Shown one piece after another: positions 1 through 7,582 of a DNA stretch of 10,097 nt. This DNA comes from an uncultured bacterium (GTDB taxonomy: Bacteria; Planctomycetota; Phycisphaerae; Phycisphaerales; SM1A02). The notes under the pieces are model-generated. The model searched no databases, had not been told where the DNA came from, and was given only the letters and a program-made list of their open reading frames with translations. The stretch's first letter is position 1. Each line of letters opens with the position of its first letter. The position numbers and the translations under genes are program-made. The stretch spans positions 1 to 10,097 of the forward strand of contig CAIOTP010000072.1 of the NCBI GenBank assembly GCA_903861235.1, in the 5' to 3' direction.

Positions 1-2
1 CC

Positions 3-116
3 CTCAACGTGGCCCTGGTGGTGGGCGGCAGCATCGTGATCCCGCATCTTCGGAGGGCCTTCGCGAGTCTTGAGGAACTGCTCGCGGAACGTCAGGCGGG
101 TACGCTGCCTCCGTGA
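3..116 (+). CDS. C-terminal end of an unrecognised protein (5' end outside window)
   Basis: An open frame runs in from the window edge and stops at TGA 114-116. It gives 37 residues: a hydrophobic start (LNVALVVGGSIVIP), a basic patch (HLRR), then an amphipathic, Glu-rich tail ending TLPP. Codons are strongly G/C-ending, like the neighbouring genes, which supports real coding. The pattern of a last hydrophobic segment followed by a charged helix suggests a membrane protein ending on the cytoplasmic side, but the fragment is too short to name a family. It lies 34 bp upstream of, and in the same direction as, the hydrolase gene, so the two could share a transcript. Confidence 0.55.
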   Translation, partial: LNVALVVGGSIVIPHLRRAFASLEELLAERQAGTLPP

Positions 117-150
117 CCGAACACCGTCCGCCCCTCCACGAACGGACCTC

Positions 151-1476
151 ATGAAGAAGCTCTCCGCCCTGATCTCGCTCTCGGCCCTGTCCGCCGCGGT
201 CGCCCTTCTTGTGTTCCGAGGTCCTCGGCCCGCACAGGCCCAGGCAGCCCCCGCTCCTCCCACCACGGCCGCGCCCGCCCTGAAGGCCCCCACCAAGCGA
301 CCGCTGCCCCCGGTTCCCCCCAGGGCGAACGCCGATGCCGGCATTGAGCAGGTGCTGCAAGCCGCCCGCCAACGGTACCCGCGGATCCCTGCCATGGCCG
401 CGGTGGTCTTGCGGGACGGCAGGATCATCGGCGAGGGCGTGGCCGGCGTCCGCAAGGCCAAGGACACCACGCCGGCCACCATGAAGGACCTGTTCCACCT
501 GGGCACCTGCACCAAGGCCGTCACCGCCACGCTGATCGGCGTGCTGATCGACGAGGGCAAGCTCCGATGGGACTCCACCATCATGGAGGTGCTCGGCCGT
601 GAGACGCCCGAGATTCACCCCTCGCTGGCCGGCGTGACCGTGGATCAGCTGCTGCATCATCGCGCGGGCTTCCTGCCACGCGGCCCCAAGGAAGTTTGGG
701 AGAAGGCGCAGCGCGCCAAGGGCTCGGATGTGGAGCAGCGGACCGCGTACGTGAACGACATGCTGGCCCTGGAGCCGGCGAAGACGCCCGGTGACTATCA
801 GTACAGCAACGCGGGCTACACGGTGCTGGGCCGCATGGCCGAGGTGGCCGCCGGCACACCCTTCGAGCAGCTGATGCAGGACAAGGTGCTCAAGCCGCTG
901 GGGATCACCACGGCGGTCTTCGGCCAGCCCGGGGATCCCTCCAAGGTGGACCAGCCCTGGCCGCACTCGAGCGGCAACCCGGTCTTCCGCGACAATCCGG
1001 CATGCCTGAATCCCTCGGCCCGACTGTGCATGAGCATGGAGGACTGGGCGCGCTTCGCCAACTTCCACCTGGGCCACCAGCCCACCCCGCCCCTGCTGAA
1101 GCCGGCCACCTTCGAGGCACTTCACGCGGTGCCCGACACGCTGCAGCCGGATCAGATGGGCTACGCCTGCGGCTGGTTCCGGCCGCTGCGCCCCTGGGCC
1201 AACGGTCGAGCGCTGCATCATGTGGGTGGCAACGCGCTCACCTATTGCGCCATCTGGCTCTTCCCGCAGGACGACATGGGGGTGCTTGTGGCCACCAACG
1301 AAGGCACCTTCGTGGCCGGTGACGCCATCGATCTGGTGGCCGGATCCCTGCTCTACAACTTCCGCGGGATCGAGCCCAAGCCGCTCGACTCCGCTCGTCC
1401 CCGGGAGAAGGACTGGCCTGGCGCCGAGGACCGCGAGCGGAAGCGCAAGCAGGCCGAGGCCGCACAGACCCCCTGA
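151..1476 (+). CDS. Exported beta-lactamase-fold serine hydrolase family protein, nucleophile Ser replaced by Thr
   Basis: A 441-residue protein of the beta-lactamase / penicillin-binding-protein-like fold (class C beta-lactamase, esterase EstB and D-aminopeptidase relatives). ATG 151 is chosen because it gives a typical export signal: MKKL, a hydrophobic core to about residue 22, and Ala-rich cleavage sites near AQAQA at 28-32. A Pro/Ala-rich linker follows to about residue 60, so the domain probably works in the periplasm or tethered to the inner membrane. Family landmarks are HLGTCTK at 116-122 (the SxxK position), YSN at 218-220 and HVGG at 357-360. The family needs Ser in SxxK, but here it is Thr119 (codon ACC at 505-507), with Lys122 kept. 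The general base and third motif look intact, so the substrate and even activity are uncertain. An in-frame TTG at 70 would overlap the upstream gene and bury the signal. There is no clear ribosome site. The ABC cassette starts 26 bp downstream. Confidence 0.88.
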   Translation: MKKLSALISLSALSAAVALLVFRGPRPAQAQAAPAPPTTAAPALKAPTKRPLPPVPPRANADAGIEQVLQAARQRYPRIPAMAAVVLRDGRIIGEGVAGVRKAKDTTPATMKDLFHLGTCTKAVTATLIGVLIDEGKLRWDSTIMEVLGRETPEIHPSLAGVTVDQLLHHRAGFLPRGPKEVWEKAQRAKGSDVEQRTAYVNDMLALEPAKTPGDYQYSNAGYTVLGRMAEVAAGTPFEQLMQDKVLKPLGITTAVFGQPGDPSKVDQPWPHSSGNPVFRDNPACLNPSARLCMSMEDWARFANFHLGHQPTPPLLKPATFEALHAVPDTLQPDQMGYACGWFRPLRPWANGRALHHVGGNALTYCAIWLFPQDDMGVLVATNEGTFVAGDAIDLVAGSLLYNFRGIEPKPLDSARPREKDWPGAEDRERKRKQAEAAQTP

Positions 1477-1481
1477 GCGTG

Positions 1482-1487
1482 TAGGCT
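1482..1487 (+). promoter_or_regulatory. Possible -10 box before the ABC cassette
   Basis: TAGGCT lies in the 26-bp gap between the hydrolase stop and the ATPase start, ending 15 bp before ATG 1503. TAGGCT-type -10 hexamers are common in high-GC bacteria and the box resembles the TAGGTT boxes at 6482-6487 and 6536-6541. I see no -35 match, and read-through from the hydrolase gene is equally possible. Confidence 0.22.
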
Positions 1488-1502
1488 CCGATCGTTCCGG
1501 CC

Positions 1503-2254
<752 letters not shown>

Positions 2255-2258
<4 letters not shown>

Positions 2259-2992
2259 TCGGCCGCACGCTCGTGATCGCGCGGCGGGAGTTCGCCGCGT
2301 ACTTCTCGACCCCGCTGGCCGCGGTGTTCCTGGTGATCTTCCTCTTCCTGGCGGGGCTGTTCACCTTCAACATCGGCGGTTTCTACGACCGGGCCCAGGC
2401 CGATCTGCGGCCCTTCTTCCAGTTCCATCCGTGGCTCTTCCTCTTCCTGGTGCCCGCCGTCAGCATGCGGCTGTGGGCCGAGGAACGCCGCACGGGCACG
2501 GTGGAACTGCTGACCACGCTGCCCTTCCGGCTGGGCGAGCTGGTGGTGGGCAAGTTCCTGGCGGCCTGGGGCTTCACGCTGGTGGCCCTGGCCCTGACGG
2601 CGCCGATCTGGATCACGGTCAACTGGCTGGGCGAGCCCGACAACGGGGTGATCCTCGCGGGCTACGTGGGAAGCGCGCTCATGGCGGGCGCGTTCCTGGC
2701 GGTGGGCGCGTGCCTGAGCGCGTGCAGCAAGAGCCAGGTCATCGCCTTCGTGAGCTGCGTGGTGGCCTGCTTCCTGCTGCTGCTCACCGGGTTTCCCGCC
2801 GTGCAGGACTTCTTCAGCGGCTGGGCGCCTCGCGCCGTGGTGGAGGCGCTGGCCAGCATGAGCGCCCTGATCCACTTCGAAGCCCTGGTCCGGGGCGTGG
2901 TCGACGCCCGCGACCTGCTGTTCTTCCTCAGCGTCATCGTGGCCTTCCTGCTCATGAACGCCCTGGTCATCGACTGGAAGAAGGCGCTCTGA
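2255..2992 (+). CDS. ABC-2 type transporter permease, GldF/NosY-like
   Basis: A 245-residue polytopic inner-membrane protein with about six hydrophobic segments, the first around residues 19-40 after a short amphipathic start (ARREFAAYFSTP). The conserved ABC-2 motif MRLWAEERRTGTVELL sits after the second segment, in a form typical of GldF-type permeases. The last helix ends in the short basic tail DWKKAL. It should form the channel moved by the preceding ATPase. ATG 2255 is chosen for the 4-bp overlap with the ATPase stop and because it begins exactly where permease homology would start; upstream codons in this frame merely shadow the ATPase gene. The stop at 2990-2992 overlaps the next ATG by one base. 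Confidence 0.93.
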
Positions 2993-4839
2993 TGGGCGGC
3001 GACGCACGACGCACGGCGCTCTGGGGCATCGGCCTGGTGCTGGTGTGCCTGGTGGCCCTGAATGCGGCCGCCACCTTCCTGCTTCGAGGTGTGCGGATCG
3101 ACCTGACCAGCGACGCCATGTACAGCCTCTCGCCGGGCGTGCGCACGCTGATCGGCCGGCTGGAGGAGCCGGTGCGGCTGGAGCTCTACTGGAGCCAGGA
3201 CGCGGGCGAGGCGGCACCAAGCCTGCGGGCCCACGCCCAGCGCGTGCGCGAATTCCTGGAAGCCCTCACCGCCGAGGGCGAGGGCCTGCTCAGCCTGGAG
3301 TTCATCGACCCGGTCCCGTTCAGCGAAGCCGAGGACGCCGCCCGTGCCGCGGGTCTCTCCCAGCTGCAGGTGGACGGTGTCGGCACGGCGCTCACGCTGG
3401 GACTGGTGGCTCGCGGCCCCACCGACAAGGTGCAGGCGCTGGCCTACCTGAGCCCGGACCAGGATCCGTTCCTGGAGTACGAGGTCGCCAGCGCCATCGC
3501 CACGGTGGGTCGCGGCAGGAAGCCCTCGGTGGGTCTGCTGAGCACGCTGCCCTTCGCTCCGCAGTACGACCCCATGAATCCCGCGGGTGGCGGCGTGCCG
3601 CAGACCATCCAGCGCATGGAGCAGCTGTTCGACGTGCAGCGTGTGGATCCCGAAGGCACCGCCATTCCCGCCGGTCTGGACGCGCTCATGATCGTGCAGC
3701 CGCGGAACATCCCCGACGGCATGCTCCGCGCGATCGACGGATGGGTGCTCTCCGGGAAGCCCACGCTGGTGCTCTTCGATCCCTGGTGCGAGACCGACCC
3801 GAAGGCCCGCTCCGAGGGGCTGGGTGGCAACAAGCCCGGCACCATCGCGAATCTGGGGCCGCTGCCGGCGGCGTGGGGCTTCACCATGCCCATGGACATG
3901 GTGGTGGGTGATCGCAAGGCCGCCACGCGGATCCAGGCCCGAACCATGGGCGGCAAGACCGTGCAGCTGGACTACCTGCCGTGGCTCAGCCTGACCCGCG
4001 AAGCCATGAGTCCGACCGATCCCATCACCGGCAGCCTTTCGGGGGTGAACCTGATGAGCGCGGGCGAGATCCAGCCCGCGCCCGGCGCCACCACCAAGCT
4101 CGAGCCGCTGATCCTCTCCAGTCCCGACAGCCAGCTCATCCAGAGCCTGAAGCTGGGCTTCTTCGGCGAGACCGACCGCCTGGTCAAGGACTTCAAGCCC
4201 GACGGGCGACGCAAGGCGCTCGCCGCGCGGATCCGTGGCCCGATCCGAAGCCCGTTCGGGGCCGGCGAAGGGACCGCCAACCTGCTCGTGATCGGCGACG
4301 CGGACCTGATGGACGACACCACCTGGATCCAGGCGGACGCCAACGGCGGTCGGCGTGCGATCTCGGACAACGGGCCGCTGGTCTTCAACGCGCTCGAGAC
4401 GCTGGTGGGCGACCGGGCCCTGGCGGACCTGCGGAGCCGTGGACAGAGCCGAAGGCCGTTCACCCGCGTGGAAGCCATGCGCAAGGACGCGGAGACGCGC
4501 TATGTGGCGCGCGAGCAGGAACTGCAGAAGCAGGTCAAGGACGCCGAATTCAAGGTGGCCCAGCTGCAGCGCGAGGGTGCCGGCAACGCGGGAGGCCTTC
4601 TGTCGCCCGAACAGCAGGGCGCCCTGGATCAGCTCAGCCGCGAGGTGATGCAGGCCCGCAGCGACTTGCGAGGCGTGCAGCTGGAACTGCGACGCGATGT
4701 GGAGGACACGGGCCGTGTGCTCATGGTGCTCAACGTGGTGATCTGGCCGCTGGTGGTGGCCTCGCTGGCCACGGGATGGTCCATGGCCCGGGCGGCCGGC
4801 TCCCGCCGAAGGGTCGAGACGGGAAGGCCGACGGCATGA
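2992..4839 (+). CDS. GldG-like ABC transporter auxiliary protein (ABC_transp_aux family)
   Basis: A 615-residue protein of the GldG / ABC_transp_aux family, which accompanies ABC-2 ATPase-permease pairs in many phyla and carries a large extracytoplasmic domain. The N-terminal helix (about 10-32) is followed by the family's opening motif RIDLTSDAMYSLSPG, about residues 37-51. Another family-like stretch, DPFLEYEVASAIATV, lies around 158-172. The central part resembles a periplasmic receptor-like fold, and the PF09822 assignment is from memory of the family. Residues about 495-575 are rich in Glu, Gln, Lys and Arg with heptad-like spacing, probably a coiled coil, leading into a C-terminal helix at about 576-600 and a basic tail. 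Both ends would therefore sit in the cytoplasm. ATG 2992 overlaps the permease stop by one base, with AGAAGG upstream as a plausible ribosome site. The biochemical role is not established for most family members. Confidence 0.9.
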   Translation: MGGDARRTALWGIGLVLVCLVALNAAATFLLRGVRIDLTSDAMYSLSPGVRTLIGRLEEPVRLELYWSQDAGEAAPSLRAHAQRVREFLEALTAEGEGLLSLEFIDPVPFSEAEDAARAAGLSQLQVDGVGTALTLGLVARGPTDKVQALAYLSPDQDPFLEYEVASAIATVGRGRKPSVGLLSTLPFAPQYDPMNPAGGGVPQTIQRMEQLFDVQRVDPEGTAIPAGLDALMIVQPRNIPDGMLRAIDGWVLSGKPTLVLFDPWCETDPKARSEGLGGNKPGTIANLGPLPAAWGFTMPMDMVVGDRKAATRIQARTMGGKTVQLDYLPWLSLTREAMSPTDPITGSLSGVNLMSAGEIQPAPGATTKLEPLILSSPDSQLIQSLKLGFFGETDRLVKDFKPDGRRKALAARIRGPIRSPFGAGEGTANLLVIGDADLMDDTTWIQADANGGRRAISDNGPLVFNALETLVGDRALADLRSRGQSRRPFTRVEAMRKDAETRYVAREQELQKQVKDAEFKVAQLQREGAGNAGGLLSPEQQGALDQLSREVMQARSDLRGVQLELRRDVEDTGRVLMVLNVVIWPLVVASLATGWSMARAAGSRRRVETGRPTA

Positions 4840-5948
4840 GGCGCCTGCTGCCCATCCTGGCCCTGCTCGCGGTGCTGCTCTCGCTGGTGGCGGGCTGGGC
4901 CATCGCCGCCCGCATGGCCACCACCACGCATCAGCGCCAGGGACTCATGTTCCCGGCCCTGGCCACGCTGGGCAACGAGGTCCGATCGATCGAACTTCTT
5001 CAGGGCGACCGACGCGTGCTGCTGGAACGATCACCGGACGGTGACTGGCGCATCGCCAACCGCGACGACTACCCCGCCGACCTGGAGCAGGTCCGCTCGC
5101 TCATCTCCGGCCTGGCCCAGCTGGAGCGGGACCAGGTGCTCACGCGCAAGCGCGAGCGTCACCAGGAGCTGAACCTGGCGTGGCCCGATCCCGAGGCCCG
5201 GGCCCGCCTGGTGCGGCTCTCGACCGGCGGCGAGTCACGCCCTGTGGAGATCCTGCTGGGCCAGGAACGCATCACCCCTCGGAGCACCTACGCCCGGTCG
5301 CTGGACGACGACCAGACCTGGCGATGCCGCGGCGGGGTGAACGCCGACGTGGACCTGCAGCGATGGATGCGCCGTGACCTGCTCTCCCTTCCGCCGTCGG
5401 AGATCCTGGGCGCCGAATGGCTGGGACTGCAGATGGTGCGTCGCCCCGAGGCGGTCGGGGACGGTCGCAACATCCCGCCGGACATGTTCGCGGTGGCCAT
5501 GGCCCCCGGCTCGCCCTGGACTCCCGCCCAGGCCAACGCCGCACGAACCGCGCTGCCCGAATGGCCGACGCGACTGGAGTTCGACGACGTGCGCGCCGCC
5601 AGGCCCGACTTCGCCCCCGCTGCCGACCGCACGCTGACCTTCGAACTCAAGGGATCCCGACTGGTGGTGGAGGGCCGTGCCGAGGGCGCCGAGACCTGGT
5701 TCCGCCTGCGTGTGGAGCCGCGGCCCGGTGGCAGCCCGCCCACGGTGAAGCCCGTGCCCGGGGACCCCTGGATCCCGGACTGGAACGCCTTCGCGGCCAA
5801 GGTCAAGGGCTGGGAGTACCGCATGCCCGGCTGGCGGGTGAGCCAGCTCGAGCGGCTGCGCTCGGACGAGCCGGAGCCTCGCATGCCCGACGCACCGGAC
5901 ATGTCCCGCAAGGATCGCCTGCCACCCCCCAGCTCGCCCGTGCCCTGA
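4836..5948 (+). CDS. DUF4340 domain protein, last gene of the ABC cassette
   Basis: A 370-residue protein with one N-terminal helix (about 5-25) and a soluble, presumably periplasmic remainder. The stretch after the helix matches the DUF4340 style: NEVRSIELLQGDRRVLLER, then DGDWRIANRDDYPAD, then a segment about sites of regulated length (QVRSLISGLAQL). A second, weaker copy of this pattern near FAAKVKGWEYRMPGW suggests the internal repeat known in this family. The C-terminal 25 or so residues are Pro-rich and probably disordered. DUF4340 proteins almost always follow GldG-like genes, and the 4-bp overlap with the preceding stop (ATGA at 4836-4839) fits joint synthesis. No enzymatic motif is visible, so a structural or assembly role is only inferred. 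The stop is 6 bp from the stop of the convergent gene. Confidence 0.85.
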   Translation: MRRLLPILALLAVLLSLVAGWAIAARMATTTHQRQGLMFPALATLGNEVRSIELLQGDRRVLLERSPDGDWRIANRDDYPADLEQVRSLISGLAQLERDQVLTRKRERHQELNLAWPDPEARARLVRLSTGGESRPVEILLGQERITPRSTYARSLDDDQTWRCRGGVNADVDLQRWMRRDLLSLPPSEILGAEWLGLQMVRRPEAVGDGRNIPPDMFAVAMAPGSPWTPAQANAARTALPEWPTRLEFDDVRAARPDFAPAADRTLTFELKGSRLVVEGRAEGAETWFRLRVEPRPGGSPPTVKPVPGDPWIPDWNAFAAKVKGWEYRMPGWRVSQLERLRSDEPEPRMPDAPDMSRKDRLPPPSSPVP

Positions 5949-5954
5949 ACGGAC

Positions 5955-6458
5955 TCAGTCGCCGCTGAGGAACTTGGCGGTGCCGTTTGCGTCGGTGAGC
6001 ACGCGGATCTGCGGCTTGCCGTTGGGCGCCAGCCACATCATGCTGCTCTCGCCGTTGAGCATGGTTGCGCCACCGATGCGGAGACGACCGTCGGCGTCGC
6101 GCCACTGCAGGCTGCTCTGTCCACCCGGGCTGCAGAGCGCCGCCAGGCGGCTTCGGCCCTCGGTGTCGAACCACTGGGTGTAGCTGCTGTTGTCCGCGGC
6201 CACGCCACTGGAGATCCGGACCTGGCCCGCGGCGTCGAACACACGCACGCCAGCCATGCCGTTGTCGTCGCCGGTCAGGATGATCCGTTCGTGGCCCTGG
6301 GCGTCGACCACGTTGATCTGACGAGCCGTCAGGATGTCCGGATTGCTCTGGGCGCCGCCCACCACCAGGGTGGCCAGGCCCAGCAGCAGGGCCAGGTTCA
6401 GACGGCGGGTGCGGCGAAGGCTCTTCTCGACGGCGACGAGACGGGTTTCGAGGTCCAT
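5955..6458 (-). CDS. Membrane-anchored protein with five exact 23-residue D-x-x-G-x-x-R repeats
   Basis: A 167-residue protein of unknown function. A short, charged N-terminus with heptad-like Leu/Val spacing (DLETRLVAVEKSL) precedes one hydrophobic helix at about 20-36, acting as a signal anchor or uncleaved signal. The rest is five beta-rich repeats. The key residues fall exactly 23 apart: Asp52-Gly55-Arg58, Asp75-Gly78-Arg81, Asp98-Gly101-Arg104, Asp121-Gly124-Arg127, and a worn fifth copy, Ala144-Gly147-Gln150. Similar 'D-x-x-G-x-x-R' repeat proteins occur in planctomycetes and other bacteria, without known function as far as I recall. The start is supported by AAGGAG four bases upstream. 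It is divergent from the HdeD-like gene and convergent, 6 bp apart, with the DUF4340 gene. A beta-solenoid or sandwich exposed to the periplasm is an inference. Confidence 0.85.
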   Translation of the reverse strand: MDLETRLVAVEKSLRRTRRLNLALLLGLATLVVGGAQSNPDILTARQINVVDAQGHERIILTGDDNGMAGVRVFDAAGQVRISSGVAADNSSYTQWFDTEGRSRLAALCSPGGQSSLQWRDADGRLRIGGATMLNGESSMMWLAPNGKPQIRVLTDANGTAKFLSGD

Positions 6459-6462
6459 GGTG

Positions 6463-6468
6463 CTCCTT
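6463..6468 (-). promoter_or_regulatory. Ribosome binding site of the 23-residue repeat gene
   Basis: Read on the minus strand this is AAGGAG, followed by CACC and then ATG at 6458. The match to the anti-Shine-Dalgarno is strong although the 4-base spacing is on the short side. It fixes the start of the 167-residue protein. Confidence 0.7.
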
Positions 6469-6481
6469 GGGGAATGCGGGA

Positions 6482-6511
6482 AACCTAGCACGGTCCATCC
6501 AGCCCCGCCAA
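6482..6511 (-). promoter_or_regulatory. Predicted promoter of the 23-residue repeat gene
   Basis: On the minus strand TTGGCG (6511-6506) is followed after 18 bases by TAGGTT (6487-6482), preceded by TGC to make an extended -10. Transcription would begin near 6475, giving a leader of about 17 bases that still includes the AAGGAG site. This is a prediction from sequence alone. Confidence 0.5.
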
Positions 6512-6532
6512 CCGCATGCCGGACCTCGACTC

Positions 6533-6541
6533 TGCTAGGTT
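6533..6541 (+). promoter_or_regulatory. Predicted extended -10 box of the HdeD-like gene
   Basis: TGCTAGGTT ends seven bases before ATG 6549, so a start of transcription at the usual distance would fall on or next to the A of the start codon. No convincing -35 is seen at 6513-6518, which fits an extended -10 promoter. There is no ribosome site in front of this gene. Confidence 0.45.
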
Positions 6542-6548
6542 CGGCTTC

Positions 6549-7094
6549 ATGAGCACCCACCCGCTTCGACGCGCGCACGGCCACGCAGGCTTCGTCATCT
6601 TCAACGGGGGCCTGCTGTTCCTCGCCGGACTGTTCCTGGCGGTGTTTCCCTTCGTGAGCGCCCTGGCCATGATCTCGGCGGCCGGCATCTACCTGGTCGC
6701 GGCAGGCGGCGTGGGGCTGTTCACGGCCTTTCGCGCGCTGGGCGATGGCCGATCCAGCGTGCTGGCCTTCGTGGGGCCGGTGCTGGCCATGCTGATCGGC
6801 GTGGTCTTCTGGCTGGCGCCCGCGGAGGGCCTGGAGACCGTCATGGGCGTGGCCGGGGCTCTCACGCTGATGGCGGGCGTGCTGCAGGTGGCCGCGGCCC
6901 TGGGACTGGCCGGCAAGCCCCACTGGGGCCTTCTGCTGCTCAACGGACTCTTCACGCTCGCGGCCGGCGTGTGCCTGATGGTCGCCCCGGGAATCGCCGC
7001 CATGGTGTTCTGCGTGTTCTTCGGCGTGCAGCTGCTCTTCCACGGCGGCCACCTGATCCGCATGGGCCTGCGGATGCGGCGCCTGGGTTTCTGA
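6549..7094 (+). CDS. HdeD-like (DUF308) multi-pass membrane protein
   Basis: A 181-residue, very hydrophobic protein with about six closely spaced transmembrane segments after a short basic, His-rich N-terminus (STHPLRRAHGHAG). The alternation of Gly/Ala-rich helices with short loops, the FRAL and LAGKPHWGLLLLNGL stretches, the repeated Gly-x-x-x-(Leu/Val) helix packing, and the total length near 180 match the HdeD/DUF308 family. E. coli HdeD is linked to acid resistance, but most family members have no tested role. The C-terminus ends in the basic tail GLRMRRLGF, expected in the cytoplasm. ATG 6549 is the first Met and starts right after the predicted -10 box, so the mRNA may be leaderless. 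It is convergent, 9 bp apart, with the 94-residue gene. Confidence 0.8.
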   Translation: MSTHPLRRAHGHAGFVIFNGGLLFLAGLFLAVFPFVSALAMISAAGIYLVAAGGVGLFTAFRALGDGRSSVLAFVGPVLAMLIGVVFWLAPAEGLETVMGVAGALTLMAGVLQVAAALGLAGKPHWGLLLLNGLFTLAAGVCLMVAPGIAAMVFCVFFGVQLLFHGGHLIRMGLRMRRLGF

Positions 7095-7103
7095 GCCATC
7101 CGG

Positions 7104-7388
7104 TCAGCCGGGGCGATCTTCCGGCGGGCGGCGCTGCGCACGACGCTCTCGCCATCGCCCCAACGAGAGCGCGACACCCACGGCGATGAGGATCGTGGCG
7201 GGCCACCGTGTCAGCCACGCCAAGATGCCTGGCCCCACGGGATTCGGATTGGGGTCCGCGGTCCAACCCCATCGGGCAGCCAGCAGGATCACCACCAGCG
7301 GACCCACGCCCAGGACGAGGACTCCGAACCCCCACCAGAGCACGGGGTGGATGATGGAAATCGGCCCTGACGGCCTGGAATCGCCCAT
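7104..7388 (-). CDS. Small two-helix membrane protein, hypothetical
   Basis: A 94-residue protein I do not recognise. It has two clear hydrophobic helices, about residues 15-39 (Trp-Trp-Gly then Val/Leu-rich) and 55-77, joined by a Pro/Asn-rich loop (DPNPNPVGPG). A strongly basic C-terminal tail (GRWRERRAQRR) follows. The positive-inside rule puts both ends in the cytoplasm and the loop outside. The start at 7388 gives a compact protein beginning MGDSRPSGP, whereas longer in-frame versions run back through the promoter region and into the opposing gene. There is no ribosome site, but TACCAT lies 7 bases before the ATG. It is convergent with the HdeD-like gene and divergent from the c-di-GMP gene. 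Confidence 0.65.
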   Translation of the reverse strand: MGDSRPSGPISIIHPVLWWGFGVLVLGVGPLVVILLAARWGWTADPNPNPVGPGILAWLTRWPATILIAVGVALSLGRWRERRAQRRPPEDRPG

Positions 7389-7395
7389 GCAGCGG

Positions 7396-7401
7396 ATGGT
7401 A
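7396..7401 (-). promoter_or_regulatory. Possible -10 box of the 94-residue membrane protein gene
   Basis: Read on the minus strand this is TACCAT, followed by seven bases and then ATG at 7388, the same spacing as at the HdeD-like gene. No -35 and no TGn extension are seen, so the assignment is weak. Confidence 0.25.
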
Positions 7402-7469
7402 CGCGTGACCGTGGTTCGCGCCGCTCGGCGAAAATCTCGCTTTCTTGCGGGTTTGGATTTGCGTGTCTC

Positions 7470-7485
7470 CGGTCGGATTCGACCG
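7470..7485. promoter_or_regulatory. Short inverted repeat upstream of the GAF-GGDEF-EAL gene (operator or RNA hairpin)
   Basis: CGGTCG, GATT, CGACCG: perfect 6-bp arms around a 4-base centre, in the 194-bp region between two divergent genes and about 98 bp before ATG 7583. It lies just after the locally A/T-rich stretch 7433-7460, which probably holds the promoter. A 6-bp repeat can occur by chance in GC-rich DNA. Confidence 0.35.
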
Positions 7486-7569
7486 TCCCTTCGCGTCCCC
7501 CCGGCGGTGTGTGGGAGGACGCTTGGCGTGTGGATGAACCCCTGAACGGAAGATCGGCACCCTCTTCGG

Positions 7570-7575
7570 AAGGAG
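7570..7575 (+). promoter_or_regulatory. Ribosome binding site of the GAF-GGDEF-EAL gene
   Basis: AAGGAG followed by seven bases (ACGCACC) and ATG 7583. Motif and spacing are close to ideal, so this start is well supported and the gene is probably well translated. Confidence 0.8.
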
Positions 7576-7582
7576 ACGCACC

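Larger units (their letters stand above)
6482..6541. repeat. Perfect 9-bp inverted repeat in the divergent promoter region
   Basis: AACCTAGCA at 6482-6490 and TGCTAGGTT at 6533-6541 are exact reverse complements, separated by 42 bp. The pairing stops at both ends of the 9 bp. Each arm reads TGCTAGGTT toward its own gene, so the repeat looks like two identical extended -10 boxes facing outward. A shared operator is an alternative. Confidence 0.7.

Noticed and set aside
101..106. TACGCT as a -10 box for the hydrolase gene
   Set aside because: It lies inside the upstream coding frame, has no -35 at normal spacing, and TAnnnT matches are frequent by chance.
70..150. Earlier TTG start for the hydrolase
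   Set aside because: It overlaps the coding end of the upstream gene and would place 27 residues before the clear export signal that starts at ATG 151.
4..1221. Long minus-strand open frame (405 codons) opposite the hydrolase gene
   Set aside because: It is a shadow frame typical of high-GC DNA; its translation is rich in Gly, Arg, His and Gln with no domain, while the plus strand gives a complete recognisable protein.
6090..6300. The 69-bp periodicity as a DNA tandem repeat or CRISPR-like array
   Set aside because: The period is visible only at the protein level; the nucleotide copies have diverged and are continuous coding sequence without spacers.
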